The notes beneath the pieces were generated by a model that did not search any database, had not been told where the DNA came from, and saw only the letters and a list, made by a program, of their open reading frames with translations. 64,000 bases of DNA, taken from the NCBI GenBank assembly GCA_030180135.1, contig CM058230.1, positions 64,078,580 through 64,142,579 of the forward strand. The letters are read 5' to 3'. Each line of letters opens with the position of its first letter. Within the stretch, counting starts at the first letter, position 1. Shown piece by piece: positions 10,587-20,435 of the stretch. The position numbers and the translations under genes were made by a program. Origin of the DNA: Orychophragmus violaceus (lineage: Eukaryota > Streptophyta > Magnoliopsida > Brassicales > Brassicaceae).

Positions 10587-11503
10587 TGATATATCATGGT
10601 TTTTACCTGTTTTAAGCCATGATATAAGTATATATTACAGTCTTTTGTAGTGTCTTTCGAGTCTTTTCAGGTGTTTATTAGGTACATGCACATTTGGAGG
10701 ATTTTGGAAGATATTGGAGTTTATTGAGCAAGATTTTGAGCTAAAGCCGTAAGGAGCAGAAATGACTATCTCGGAGAGACCTCAGCATCGATCAATGATA
10801 CCTTGGCATCGATCAATGCAGACCCGCGCCAGCTCATTAATGAGAGATTTCAAGATTTGCAGTTTTGCCCTAGAAACTTCCAGTATTTATAGAAGAGACC
10901 CAAGCCGTGATTAGCAATTTATAATTAGGTTTTTGGTGTTTTGTTTAGATTAGACATTCATACTTTTAGCTAGAGAGAGTTTGAGAGCTTGTGGCTGATC
11001 ATACTTTGTATTGCTTTTGCCTTTGCAGAAGATTTCGAACCCCTCTTTATTCTCCACTCTTTTATTTATGCAATCTAATCATATTATGATTTCTGTTTCA
11101 TTGATCATGTATGAGTAGATTCATAGTTAGGTTTAGGGATTCTCATTAGGGATTTCATGACTTGCTAAATTAATCAATCAGTTAAGGATTCATAACTTGA
11201 TTAGTTCTTCAACCTGAATTGTGCTTAATACTAGTTTTTAATCTGATCACTTAGAATCTAGACTTAGGATTTATAAATTGACACGAAAGTGTGATTTAGA
11301 ATGTGATCTATTTAGGTTGAGCAATTTAATTATCTGCAAAGAAATTTGGTTTAATTGAATTGTGAAATTTGCATCACCTAGCTTAATTTGAAGTTCTACA
11401 ATCTATCGTAAGATTTCTTGAGTCTTTGTGGTTTGACCCCTAGATACTACGTTTGCCTGTGCACTTGCAGTGTAACTTAGGGAATTAGAGTCTAAGCATA
11501 TCA
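10587..11503 (+). repeat. 3' LTR of Athila-like element (917 bp)
   Basis: Begins TGATATATCATGG and ends GCATATCA, matching inverted ends (TGATAT/ATATCA), directly after a polypurine tract. It contains one GATC-centred pair at 10791/10812 (21 apart). Confidence 0.85.
10784..10822. repeat. Palindrome pair in Athila-like LTR
   Basis: Two GCATCGATCAATG units with centres at 10791 and 10812, 21 bases apart. TCGATCAA is the TCGATCGA core with one CpG changed to CpA. Confidence 0.75.
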
Positions 11504-11581
11504 TGAGGCTGTGAAATATGTATGTACTAAATGAAGTTATATACATACATATATTTAAAGGCAATAAGATTTACAGGTAAG
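11504..11581 (-). mobile_element. CACTA fragment: end of an intron plus 5 exon bases
   Basis: Between the Athila LTR and Gypsy-1. On the minus strand it ends ATATTTCACAG|CCTCA, a splice acceptor. The matching donor (CTAG|GTAAGTATG) lies at 23116 on the other side of Gypsy-1, giving an 85-bp intron once Gypsy-1 is removed. The last five bases, GTAAG (11577-11581), are the Gypsy-1 target duplication. Confidence 0.7.
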
Positions 11582-12116
11582 TGTGAGATCCGGGATTCAC
11601 ACTAAGAATTTGTATTCGTGGATTTGGACTTTAGGATATAGAAATGGTATAGTTTCCTATGAATCAAAGACTTTATTGAGATTGATCGTCGAGATAGAAC
11701 AAACACAATCGAAAAGAGAGTACAAAGTATGAAATCGAGCTATCTAGTCGAAGTGTTCTTGGCTAGGATTGGTATATCTTTAATGGATTGTCACTTCTTC
11801 TTTAAATAGTCTCGAATCTGATCTTTCTGTTCTGATATTTCGGCCTCGCCGTCGTAACGATCTCCGAGATTTGTGTGGATCAGTTGAACTGGCGAAGACC
11901 GAGTTTCTCTATCTCCACGTCATCTTCTGCCGAGCTCGAGCTCGATTGTCTCCGGCTTCGGCATCGTCCGGGCCTTGTCGGGGCGTTTCCCGTTTGGGCC
12001 CAACAAAGGCATCGGTTCTTCTTTTCGTCTCTGATTCTGGAACGGGCTCATGAATATGGGCCTTTATCTTATCTGTTAATGGGCCGGATTTCCTAGAGGG
12101 AAATCCAGTACCAACA
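11582..12116 (-). repeat. 3' LTR of Gypsy-1 (535 bp)
   Basis: Plus strand begins TGTGAGATCCGGG and ends TACCAACA. It keeps 39 bp (from TCTGTTAATGGGCC to AATCCAGTA) that the 5' LTR has lost; otherwise the two differ by few substitutions by eye. Confidence 0.93.
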
Positions 12117-12130
12117 ATAGCCCCCCAGCA
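12117..12130 (-). other. Polypurine tract, Gypsy-1
   Basis: Minus strand reads TGCTGGGGGGCTAT directly before the LTR TGTTGG. Confidence 0.8.
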
Positions 12131-12585
12131 CATTGATTTCGAGAAGTCGAGGTTAATGGGCAGTGGACGTTTTCGGAAGGACGCGCGCATGCTCTAGTCA
12201 TTAAGGAAGCCCTAATGATTGTTCTCGCCTCATCCGTAGATCTTGTTTTGACGGTCGAGATCGCGAGGAACTGAAGAATCCTAACTGTCTCAATCTTTTT
12301 CGTAATCATTTACAAATTTCGAATTGAGCTGTTGGGATTGTGGGATACGAAGGATCCCACGGATCTCGAGTACGAGATAGTTTAAAAGGGGAAGTTACCT
12401 AGCACGATTCCCATTACTTGCTCGCACTACAAATCGTCAAGGTAACTTCTTCTCCCTCATTATATCCCCTTTTTTTATGTTTGCCTCTCGCTCTTATTTC
12501 TTTTGCCGTTGCTCTGAGACTTTCTCCTCTAGAGATTTCGTTTTTCTTCTTTTCTCAAAAGAAATTTCCGATATACCGAACTATC

Positions 12586-14930
12586 ATGGTTCGAAAGAGT
12601 ACGGACAGGGCTAGTCCTACTGTGGCGGCGGGACCGGTTGGTCCTCATCCACCGTCCAGTCTAACTGTCGACCAAATACGGAAGTTGCGGGCGAAGTGTC
12701 GGATTCCGTCGGAGGTGGAGATACTTATCCCATCACCGGACATGTCCCCAAAAACTGTCGTCGAAGGCCATTGCTGTGCTTCTTATACCTATTTCGATAA
12801 AGGCGGATTGTTTTTTCCAATCCCTCGCATTATCTCATGGGTTTTAGCTCAGCTCCATCTGGCCTTTCACCAGATGACTCCGAATTTCGTTCGGTATGTC
12901 ATCGGGCTCTGGGTCAGAGCCGTCGAGGAGGGCATCGACTTCGGGGTCGAGGAGTTGATGAGGGTTTGTTCGGTAAAACATAACACTCGTTTTCCCGGAA
13001 ACTACTACCTCTCTCCTAGCCATGGGAAGATCCTCGATGAGATCCCGACGAGGGATGTGTGGAAGAGTAAATACTTCTACTTCAGGATCAATCATCACTC
13101 GGTCGAGGATTTTGATTATTCGGTTATCCCGACAAGATGGGCGGCTAGCGTTGGTTAGCTTATAGGGTTTACTAGTTTCTCTGGTTGCTACGGTGTCCTT
13201 CATTGACATCGAGCTGTTTGCTAATAACCTTTTTGGTTTCTTTGCAGAGGCTCCTGAGTCATTACCTATGAACCCAAATACATCGAGTTTGATAGCTCGC
13301 CTACGGAGAGGAGATATCCGCTGGTGTAACTTTACGGACCAGCGAATCCGAGTTGCTTTAGGTCCTGCGGCCCGACAACCTCCTTCATACCAACCTCGTC
13401 TTTCGCGAGACGAATCACGCCTCCCTCGCCAGCCCACTTCGACTCGAATCGTTCAGGCTCCGCTTCGGATTGTCGAGCGGACCGGAGAGAGTAAGTGTTC
13501 TGGTTAGTCTGTCCGAGGGTCGTCGCGCCATATGCCCTTCGTTTGTTGGGCTGACCCGAATCTGTTTTGTTTGCAGATCGACCTATTTCAGACGACAGTT
13601 CTACTGCAAGCACCCCTTCTCTTGAAAAGATGTCGCGGAGATCTAGAAGCCGTCGGAACAGGAAGGATCCCATTGATCTGGCAAAGAAAATGAAGGCTGG
13701 CGATTTGAGCAACGCCCTCCTTTTTGCCATGGACAAGGGGCCTCCTCCTCCTCCTTCGATCCCTCTTCCTAACCCTGTTCGGGTTTCTCTTCCCGTGGTC
13801 GCAGGGTCCGGAGAGGCAAATGTGGGGGTGGAGGATTTACCTCCTATTTCGGCAGGTGAGGAACCGGTTCGGATCTCGTCTGAAGAGCTTGCCTTGCGCA
13901 ACTCTCGGTCGAATTGTTCAAGAGGGTTGAACGGTCGGAGCCAGGGAGGTCCTCCTCCGGCGGCGAAGCGTCGAAGGACTGACGCGGAGGTGAGTTCGAG
14001 AAGATCGGGCCAGAGTGTTGAGGCGAGGCCTGCTTCTTCTGCGTCCTCGGGGTCTTTCAACTGGCGCTTCAGGCACCAGAAGGAATGCCCGATTGCGGAT
14101 GACCCGACGGGTGTTGCTTATCTGCTAAGGCATTTTAAACCCGCAGGTGTTCAGCTCCCGGCTGTCGGGGATATGGCTCTTGGTGATACTTACACCGAGA
14201 TGATGGCGGCTTATGGGAAGGTAATGATTTCTTCCCTTCGTTTTTTCCGATTTGTTTCGTGCTTAATTTTCATCACACACATTTTTTTTGGTAGGCCTTG
14301 GAGGCTGCGAACAGGTTTGCGGCTAGGGACGAGCGTGAGCTGCGAGAGATACCGCATGTGAGTGAGCTCGACACCGTCAAGAAAACGGTTAGCGACCTGA
14401 AAACGCAATTGCAGGGGGCCTTGGCTCGGGAAGAGGAGCTAAGGAAGAAGGCGGGCGACCTGGATAAGCAGTTGCAGGGTGCCTTGGCTCGGGTTTTGGT
14501 TGCGGAGGAAGCGAGCCGAACGGCCATTGAGACAGGTCGGGTTGCGGACGTGCGGGCTGCGCAATGCCAGGCTGGTCTGGACAAGGTTCTCGCCGACCGA
14601 GAGTTTGATGTCAAGGTGGCAGCCCATGAGGCGAGGAAAGGGCTAAACGGTGAATATCTCAAGATTCTCGAGGGGATCGCGGCGAAGGAGAGCCAGAGAA
14701 AAGTCGCCGTGAGCGCTGAGATGAGGCTCCAGGAGGTCCTGGCTAATATCGCGCTTATTGCCGAGTTCGCCTCTGGTGAATTGGACCTGACCAAGGAGGT
14801 GATGGACTTGGCCGAGAAGAAGAGATTGGCCACGGAGGATATGAACGCTGCGGTGGTGTCGGACTTCAGTATCAGCAGGCTTAATTTGCCGGTGATGTCG
14901 GACGATTCCGTGATCCTTGCGCGCCCCTAA
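12586..14930 (+). CDS. Antisense extra gene of Tat element, 4 exons, 696 residues
   Basis: Exons 12586-13153, 13248-13490, 13577-14220 and 14295-14930 join in phase (568+243+644+636 = 697 codons with stop). All three introns (94, 86 and 74 bp) have GT...AG ends and T-rich acceptors. I chose ATG 12586 because similarity to the Gypsy-3 copy starts near it; an in-frame start at 12418 is possible. Exon 1 carries the domain known as putative gypsy-type transposon (PF04195, from memory), with FFPIPR and FHQMTPNFVRYVIG. Exon 3 is Ser/Arg/Pro-rich; exon 4 is a long charged coiled coil with two LQGALAR repeats. Function unknown; such ORFs between pol and the 3' LTR are reported in Tat elements. A second copy lies at 63252-64000. 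Confidence 0.85.
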
Positions 14931-15668
14931 ACCATGCGGCTACTCGTCTTGATCAGTATGGGTCGAACCTCCCGACCGGAGTTAGCTCGCGAGTTAGCGA
15001 TGAGGTCGAGGGTCAACTCGAGGAGGACAGGGTGACCGATGGTCAGACGGAGAATCGAGTTGAGGCTTCCTCTCCTTCCAAGCAGTTCTAGTCCTTTTCA
15101 TTTGTTGCCGCCCAAGAGGGATTTTAATTCAGACTTTTCGTTGCCCGAGGGGGCTTTTAATTTCTTTTCAGACTTTTGTTGCCCGAGGGGCTTTTTCGAT
15201 TATAAACTTCGAGGACGTCGTGTCCTCTTCTTTTTTTTTGTGAACTGCTTTTCAAATCTTTCATGCCTTAGCATAGATTTTATTTTTTTTATGCTTTAAC
15301 ATAAAATTCGAGCCGTTGCGGCGATTCGAACTTCTCCAGAGGAATCGAGCAGATAACTTATCTTGAATTGCCTTAGGTAGTTCTTTGCGAACTTTTAAGT
15401 TAATTGCATTTGAGCTCGAGCTCTTCGCCAGGAATAGTCTGAGGCGCGTCTACTTCGTAACGTAAGATTCAGGCTTAATCGCTGAATTGAAAAGAGAAGC
15501 ATTAAGTATGAGAACGAATCGAAGTAAACTTACAAAGATCCGATTTGGAGTGTGTGTAGAGGTTGCATGCTTGAATAGCCGTCTTGACCTCATTATTTTG
15601 CTTGAGGGGTGGGGTAGCACCCCCGATTCTTTTAATCCGTATAAGGTTTAGAAGAATTGTTTTTTTTG
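14931..15668. other. Gypsy-1 noncoding region downstream of antisense gene
   Basis: No gene seen. Three short repeats around TTGCCCGAGGGGCTTTT lie at 15109-15205 just after the stop of the antisense gene. The rest is unremarkable AT-rich sequence. Confidence 0.6.
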
Positions 15669-16072
15669 GAGAGATCATTCTGGATCTCTTTCTTTGGGAC
15701 GATCATTTCAGCTCGTTCGGTTTGGAGGGACCGTTTTAGGCCGCTTTGTTTGAAGGGATAATTTCATATCACTTTACTTCTTGGAGAGATAATTTCATAT
15801 CACTTGATTTTGGGGGAGGCCGTTTGTGGTCTCTTGGAAGGGATAATTTCATATCGCTTATTTTAGGAGAGATAATTTCATATCACTTTAGGTTTGGGAG
15901 AGGCCATTTCAGGTTGCTCGGAAGGGATAATTTTATATCGCTTTGACTTTGGGAGAGGCCATTTCAGGTCGCTCGAAAAAGGATAATTTCATATCGTTTG
16001 TTTTTGAAGAGATAATTTCATATCACTTTAGTTTTTTTTTTTTTGGAAGAGATAATTTCATATCACTTTGCA
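15669..16072. repeat. Minisatellite with GATAATTTCATATC units, Gypsy-1
   Basis: About ten degenerate units built on GAGATAATTTCATATCACTT, alternating with GGGAGAGGCCATTTCAGGTC-like units, repeat at roughly 25- to 60-base intervals. Tandem repeats in the region between pol and the 3' LTR are known in Tat/Ogre elements and can seed satellites. Confidence 0.85.
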
Positions 16073-16198
16073 TAACGTAGCGGCTCTGACTTTTGCGATA
16101 GGAAGAGACGTTTGATTGGGAGACTTATTTTGATTTCACAAATATAAGCTAGTATGACTTCGTCAGAAGTCGTTGAGCTCGGTAGAAGCTTTGTGTTT

Positions 16199-16219
16199 GG
16201 GGGGGGGGGGGGGGGGGGG
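16199..16219. repeat. G21 homopolymer
   Basis: An uninterrupted run of 21 G on the plus strand, between the minisatellite and the end of the integrase reading frame. Length may be unreliable in any sequencing technology. Confidence 0.9.
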
Positions 16220-16298
16220 CTGCGCTCGAAGTCGAGCTGCCTACGTACCCTTTTAAGGGGATCAAGCCATTTCGTAGTTCGATTATGTTGATATACTC

Positions 16299-16910
16299 CT
16301 AGTGGAAATAATTTTTGAGGTTGATGATGTTCCAAGGTCGTAGTTCAGGTTTCTGGGTTTCTACCGATTTGAGTCGGTAGACCCCGTCCTTCACAACGTC
16401 GGTGACCTGGTAAGGACCTTCCCACTTTGCTCCTAATTTTCCAGCGTGTTCTTCCTTTTTATGGTCGAACACTTTCCGTAAGACGAGCTCTCCTACTTGA
16501 AACCTTCGAGTTTTGATTCGGGAATCATAGTAGCGAGCTGCGGCTTGTTGGTAATTCTGGAGTCGAGCAAATGCGAGGTTCCTTCTTTCGTCGACGAGGT
16601 CGAGCTTGTCAGTTATCATCTTGTTGTTAAGTTCCTCTTGTCGTGGGCATTCTTCCTTGCGGATGCTTGACACGAGAATTTTGGCTGGTACTACCCCCTC
16701 GATTCCGTAAGCCAGCGAGAAGGGAGTCTCGCCGGTGGATTTGCGGGGGGTAGTTCGATAAGCCCATAGTACGGCCGGGAGTTCGTCACTCCAGGTTGTT
16801 TTGCACTCATTGAGCCTTTTCTTGAGACCATTCATAATCGCTTTGTTAGCTGCTTCTGCTAGCCCGTTCCCTTGGGGGTAGCGTGGCGTTGAGTAAGTCA
16901 GCTTTATGTT
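16299..16910 (-). pseudogene. Gypsy-1 integrase, C-terminal part
   Basis: Continues the 606-codon frame after a TGA at 16913-16911 that replaces an expected Trp (usual context K-W-N-I-K). It contains the PRYPQGNG segment before the catalytic Glu (GLAEAANK), then AYRTTPRKSTGETPFSLAYG and the C-terminal domain ending at 16299. Except for the TGA the frame is continuous with the entry at 16911-18731. Confidence 0.88.
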
Positions 16911-18731
16911 TCAAGTTCTGCAGAACTCTTTGTACGTGTTTGATATGAACTGAGATCCGTTATCGGTGACGATCTCGTGGGGTAGTCCATGTCGGCAAAC
17001 GATGTTTCGCCAGACGAACTCCTTAACGTGAACGTCCTTAACTTTTTGGTATGACTCTGCTTCAATCCACTTGGTGAAGTAGTCCGTCATCACCAATAGG
17101 TGTGTAGCTTTCTTTTTGCCGGATGCGACTAGCGGTCCCACAATGTCCATTCCCCATCGCATGAATGGGTATGGTGATGAGATAGAGGAGAGTTTCTCCG
17201 TCGCTTGGTGGATAATTGGAGCGTGCTTTTGGCATTTGTCGCACTTGTTGGAGAAGGATTCGCATTCGGTGGCCATTGTCAGCCAATAGTAACCTTGCCT
17301 TTTGATTCGTACGGCCAATGCTCTTCCTCCGGAATGGCTTCCGCAGGATCCGTCATGTGTTTGTGTAATCACGGCTAGGGCTTGCTTTTTGTGAAGGTAT
17401 TTGAGATAAGGTCCGGAGAGGATCCTTTTAAAGAGCTCTCCTTGCGTGACACAGTACCTTGCACTCTGTGTTTTAAGTTTCCGCGCCTCCCATTTGTCGT
17501 CGGGAACTTCGCCGTTTGTGATGTATTGAATGATTGGAGTTCTCCAATCTTCATTGTTGTTAGGCTCAGGCCCCTGACTAGTGGATGCGGTTTGAATGGG
17601 TCCGTCGGGGATGTTTGCTATGTACACGGCGTTTCTAGGATCGAGGTCATCGTCAATATCGATGATGTCGCTACTGGTGTCCTCAGGACATTCTTTGTGC
17701 TTGACATCGTCCTTTATGGCGGGCCCGTCTTCTTTCAAGGACAGAGCTTTGAGGGCTATGTCGATGCTTCGTTTTTCGATCCCTTCGACTGGTATGATCC
17801 TTTTGAGGTTAGGATCTGATGTCGATGCTAATGCGGCTAGGGCATCGGCTGCAGTGTTTTCCCCTCGTGGGATTCGTGTTAGATCAAAGAATTCGATCTG
17901 TTCGGCCAGTGTGTGGACTACCCGTAGGTATGCTTCCATCCGTTCGTCTTTGGCCTCGTAGTCGCCATGGTATTGGCTCGTGACCAGTTGGGAATCGCTG
18001 AAGGCATTTACTTCCCGGGCTCCTATTACTATCGCAAGTCTGAGCCTGGCTATCAGCGCTTCATATTCTGCTTCGTTATTTGATGCGGCGAAGCCCAATC
18101 TAAACGATTGTTCTAGTACTTCACCCGTTGGGGAGATTAATTTCACTCCGACTCCGGATCCTTGCCTCGAGGAAGCTCCATCGACGTAGAGTTTCCATCT
18201 TTGGGCCGAAGTCGGATCGAGTTCTATAATCGGAGGGAGCTCGATTACGAAATCTGCCAGTACTTGTGCTTTTAGGCACGTTCGAGCTTTGTATTCAATG
18301 TCGTACTCGCTAAGTTCGATAGCCCATTTGACCAATCGACCCGACTGGCTTGGACTGTGAAGGATGGTTCTCAGCGGCTGAGAGGTCATCACTATGATCG
18401 AGTGCGATTGAAAGTACGGTCGGAGTTTCCGAGCCGATGTCACTAGCGCTAAGGCGAGTTTTTCCATGGCGGGGTATCTGGTTTCAGCGTCGATCAAGGT
18501 CTTACTGATGTAATATACCGGCCGTTGCTCGTTTTGTTCCTCGCGAACCAGGACTCCACTTACTGCTGCCGTCGAGACAGCTAGGTAGAGGTAAAGGGGT
18601 TCTCCTTCTACTGGTTTCGCCAGTATGGGTGGTTCGCTTAAGTAAGCTTTGAGCTGAGTGAAAGCTTCTTCGCACTTTTCGTCCAGAGGAACTTTTTGTT
18701 TGCTTTGAGCAAGTGATAGAAGGGTAGACAT
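16911..18731 (-). pseudogene. Gypsy-1 RNase H, second RNase H and integrase N-terminal part
   Basis: A 606-codon frame. Residues ~40-150: the RNase H fused to reverse transcriptase, apparently lacking its first catalytic Asp (LYLYLAVS). Residues ~178-310: a second RNase H with LYVDGASS (D184), NNEAEYEAL and FSDSQLV (D246), the Tat-type dual RNase H. Residues ~460-606: integrase with zinc-binding CDKCQ, catalytic Asp in MDIVGPL and TDNGSQF. The ATG at 18731 is internal to pol, not a real start; the frame is joined upstream through a 1-base deletion near 18690. It ends at the TGA at 16911. Confidence 0.9.
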
Positions 18732-19737
18732 TTATCAGTCGACCTTGAGATAAAGCGATTCAGAGCAGCTATTTTGCCGGTCAGGCGCTGGACTTCTCGC
18801 GTTGTTCTGGAAGATTTCATCTCTATGAACATTGCGATCTGTTTGGGGTTCGCTTCAATCCCTCTTTCGGTCACTAAATAACCAAGGAATTCTCCTGAGG
18901 GAACCCCGAAGGTACACTTTGCTGGGTTGAGTTTCATCCCGAATTTTTAGAGAATGGTAAAACATTCTTTTAGTTAGGGGATGTGATTCTCATACCTGGA
19001 AGATTTTACCAGCATATCGTCGATGTAGACTTCCATGGTTTTGCCCAGGAGTCCTGAAAACATCTTGTTGACGAGGCGTTGGTAAGTTGCTCCTGCGTTT
19101 TTTAGTCCGAAGGGCATGACTTTGTAGCAGTACGTGCCTCGATCAGTTATGAACGAAGTCTTTTCTTGGTCCTCATGGTTCATCAATATTTGATTGTACC
19201 CTAAGAACGCGTCCATAAAAGATAGTAGCTGATGTCCGGCGGTAGCCTCGACCAGTCGGTCGATGTGCGAGAGTGGGAAGCTATCCTTTGGACATGCTTT
19301 GTTGAGATCCGTGAAATCTACACAGACCCTCCATTTTCCGTTCTTTTTTTAACCACTACGGGATTGGCAAGCCAGTCGGGGTACTTGACCTCTCTGATCG
19401 ATCCGATTTTTAATAACCGATCGACCTCATCATTGACGGCTTTGACCCGCTCAGGGCCTAGTTTTCGACGCTTTTGTCTTACCGGTTTGTAGGTTGTGTC
19501 GACATTCAGCTCGTGGCTGGTTACGTCGATATTGATCCTTTTCATGTCTGCTGAAGACCAGGCGAAGGAGTCGACGTTCTGTTTGAGAAAGGAGACCAGT
19601 TCATTTTTAACTGGCTCTGATAGGTCGATTCCGACGCCAACGAGTCTTTCGGGATGAGCATCGTCTATGCAGACCTGGGTCGTGAGGTCCTTTTGGGGTC
19701 CTATTTGACTTGGGTCTTTCGACCTTTTGGTCTGCAT
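18690..19737 (-). pseudogene. Gypsy-1 reverse transcriptase, broken
   Basis: Pieces in three frames give a full reverse transcriptase: LANPVVVKK..., GYNQILMN, FITDRGTYCYKVMPFGLKNAGATYQ, and the catalytic VYIDDMLVKS near 19010. Breaks seen: a frameshift near 19346 in a run of 7 A (minus strand) where 8 would keep frame; stops in the segment between 18974 and 18937 (two in-frame TAA); and a frameshift near 18690 at the RNase H junction. It cannot make an active enzyme. Confidence 0.88.
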
Positions 19738-19767
19738 GGTGGCGAGCTCCTCCTCTTTCTGTAATTG

Positions 19768-20274
19768 CTACGCAGGGGATTTCTCGATCTGCTTGTATCC
19801 GTTCATGTAGCAATGACGGGAAATCTTTTGACTTCCGTAAATGGTTTTGATCCCTTTGGGAGTTGGGAATTTTACGCATTGGTTGTAGGTCGATGGTACC
19901 GCTTTCATGTCGTACATCCATGGTCGACCTAGGATTGCGTTATAGGGAGCTGGCCGATCTACTATGACGAACTCCGTCATTCTTCGAACTCCTCCAGTGA
20001 TTACTGGGGCGAAGACAGAGCCCATCGAGTACGCCGTTTCGCCAGCGAAACCTACTAGTGGTGTCTTTTCTTCCACGATCTCGGAGTCGTTGAAGTCCAT
20101 CTTTTTGAACGCGTCGTAAAAGAGGACGTCTGCCAAACTTCCCGTGTCAATCATTATCCTTGAGAGTTCGACATCTCCCACTACTAGACAAACGAGGAGG
20201 GCGTCGTCGTGTGGTTTGTCGAGATTACTTGTCTCGCTTTCGTAGAAAATGATTTCGTGGTCTGGACCCAACAT
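19768..20274 (-). pseudogene. Gypsy-1 aspartic protease region
   Basis: A 168-codon open frame with the retroviral-type protease active site IMIDTGSLADVLF and the flap/second-half motif YNAILGRPWM typical of plant Ty3 elements. The frame is disrupted on both sides relative to gag and reverse transcriptase, so it is listed as part of a broken polyprotein. The ATG at 20274 is probably internal. Confidence 0.85.
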
Positions 20275-20376
20275 TGGGGTTTTCCCCCCTCTGTCGGTCT
20301 CGACTCTTCTTTGAAGAGCTTTGATCGAATTGACCGAGTCGCGGCAAAGCTTCGTTTAGGGGGTATAGCCCGTACA

Positions 20377-20398
20377 CCCCCCCCCCCCCCCCCCCCCC
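20377..20398. repeat. C22 homopolymer in Gypsy-1 gag-protease junction
   Basis: An uninterrupted run of 22 C on the plus strand. On the coding strand it reads as a poly-glycine stretch in the frame that follows RVEFIIGE. It is the second long G/C homopolymer in the same element. Confidence 0.9.
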
Positions 20399-20435
20399 GC
20401 AGAGACGAGGGAGATTGATTCTCGAGCGTAAACTT

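Larger units (their letters stand above)
5584..11503 (+). mobile_element. Athila-like Ty3/gypsy element, 3' part
   Basis: The part of a plus-strand Athila-lineage element lying right of the Copia-A1 insertion: integrase end of pol, spacer, an env-position ORF, long 3' noncoding region, polypurine tract and 3' LTR. Lineage is inferred from the characteristic integrase sequence and the extra ORF between pol and LTR. The element is dead: at least one stop in pol and several frame breaks in the downstream ORF. The five bases after the LTR (11504-11508, TGAGG) should be the target duplication, but the left end is outside the window. Confidence 0.85.

Noticed and set aside
12418..12585. Upstream start of the antisense gene at 12418
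   Set aside because: The 56 extra residues are hydrophobic and low-complexity and similarity to the Gypsy-3 copy is clear only downstream of 12586; kept as a possibility only.
13332..14060. 242-codon minus-strand ORF
   Set aside because: It is the shadow of exons 2 and 3 of the antisense gene and crosses its intron; no family resemblance.
17382..18189. Plus-strand ORFs of 69-145 codons
   Set aside because: Shadows of the Gypsy-1 RNase H/integrase frame, which has clear catalytic motifs.
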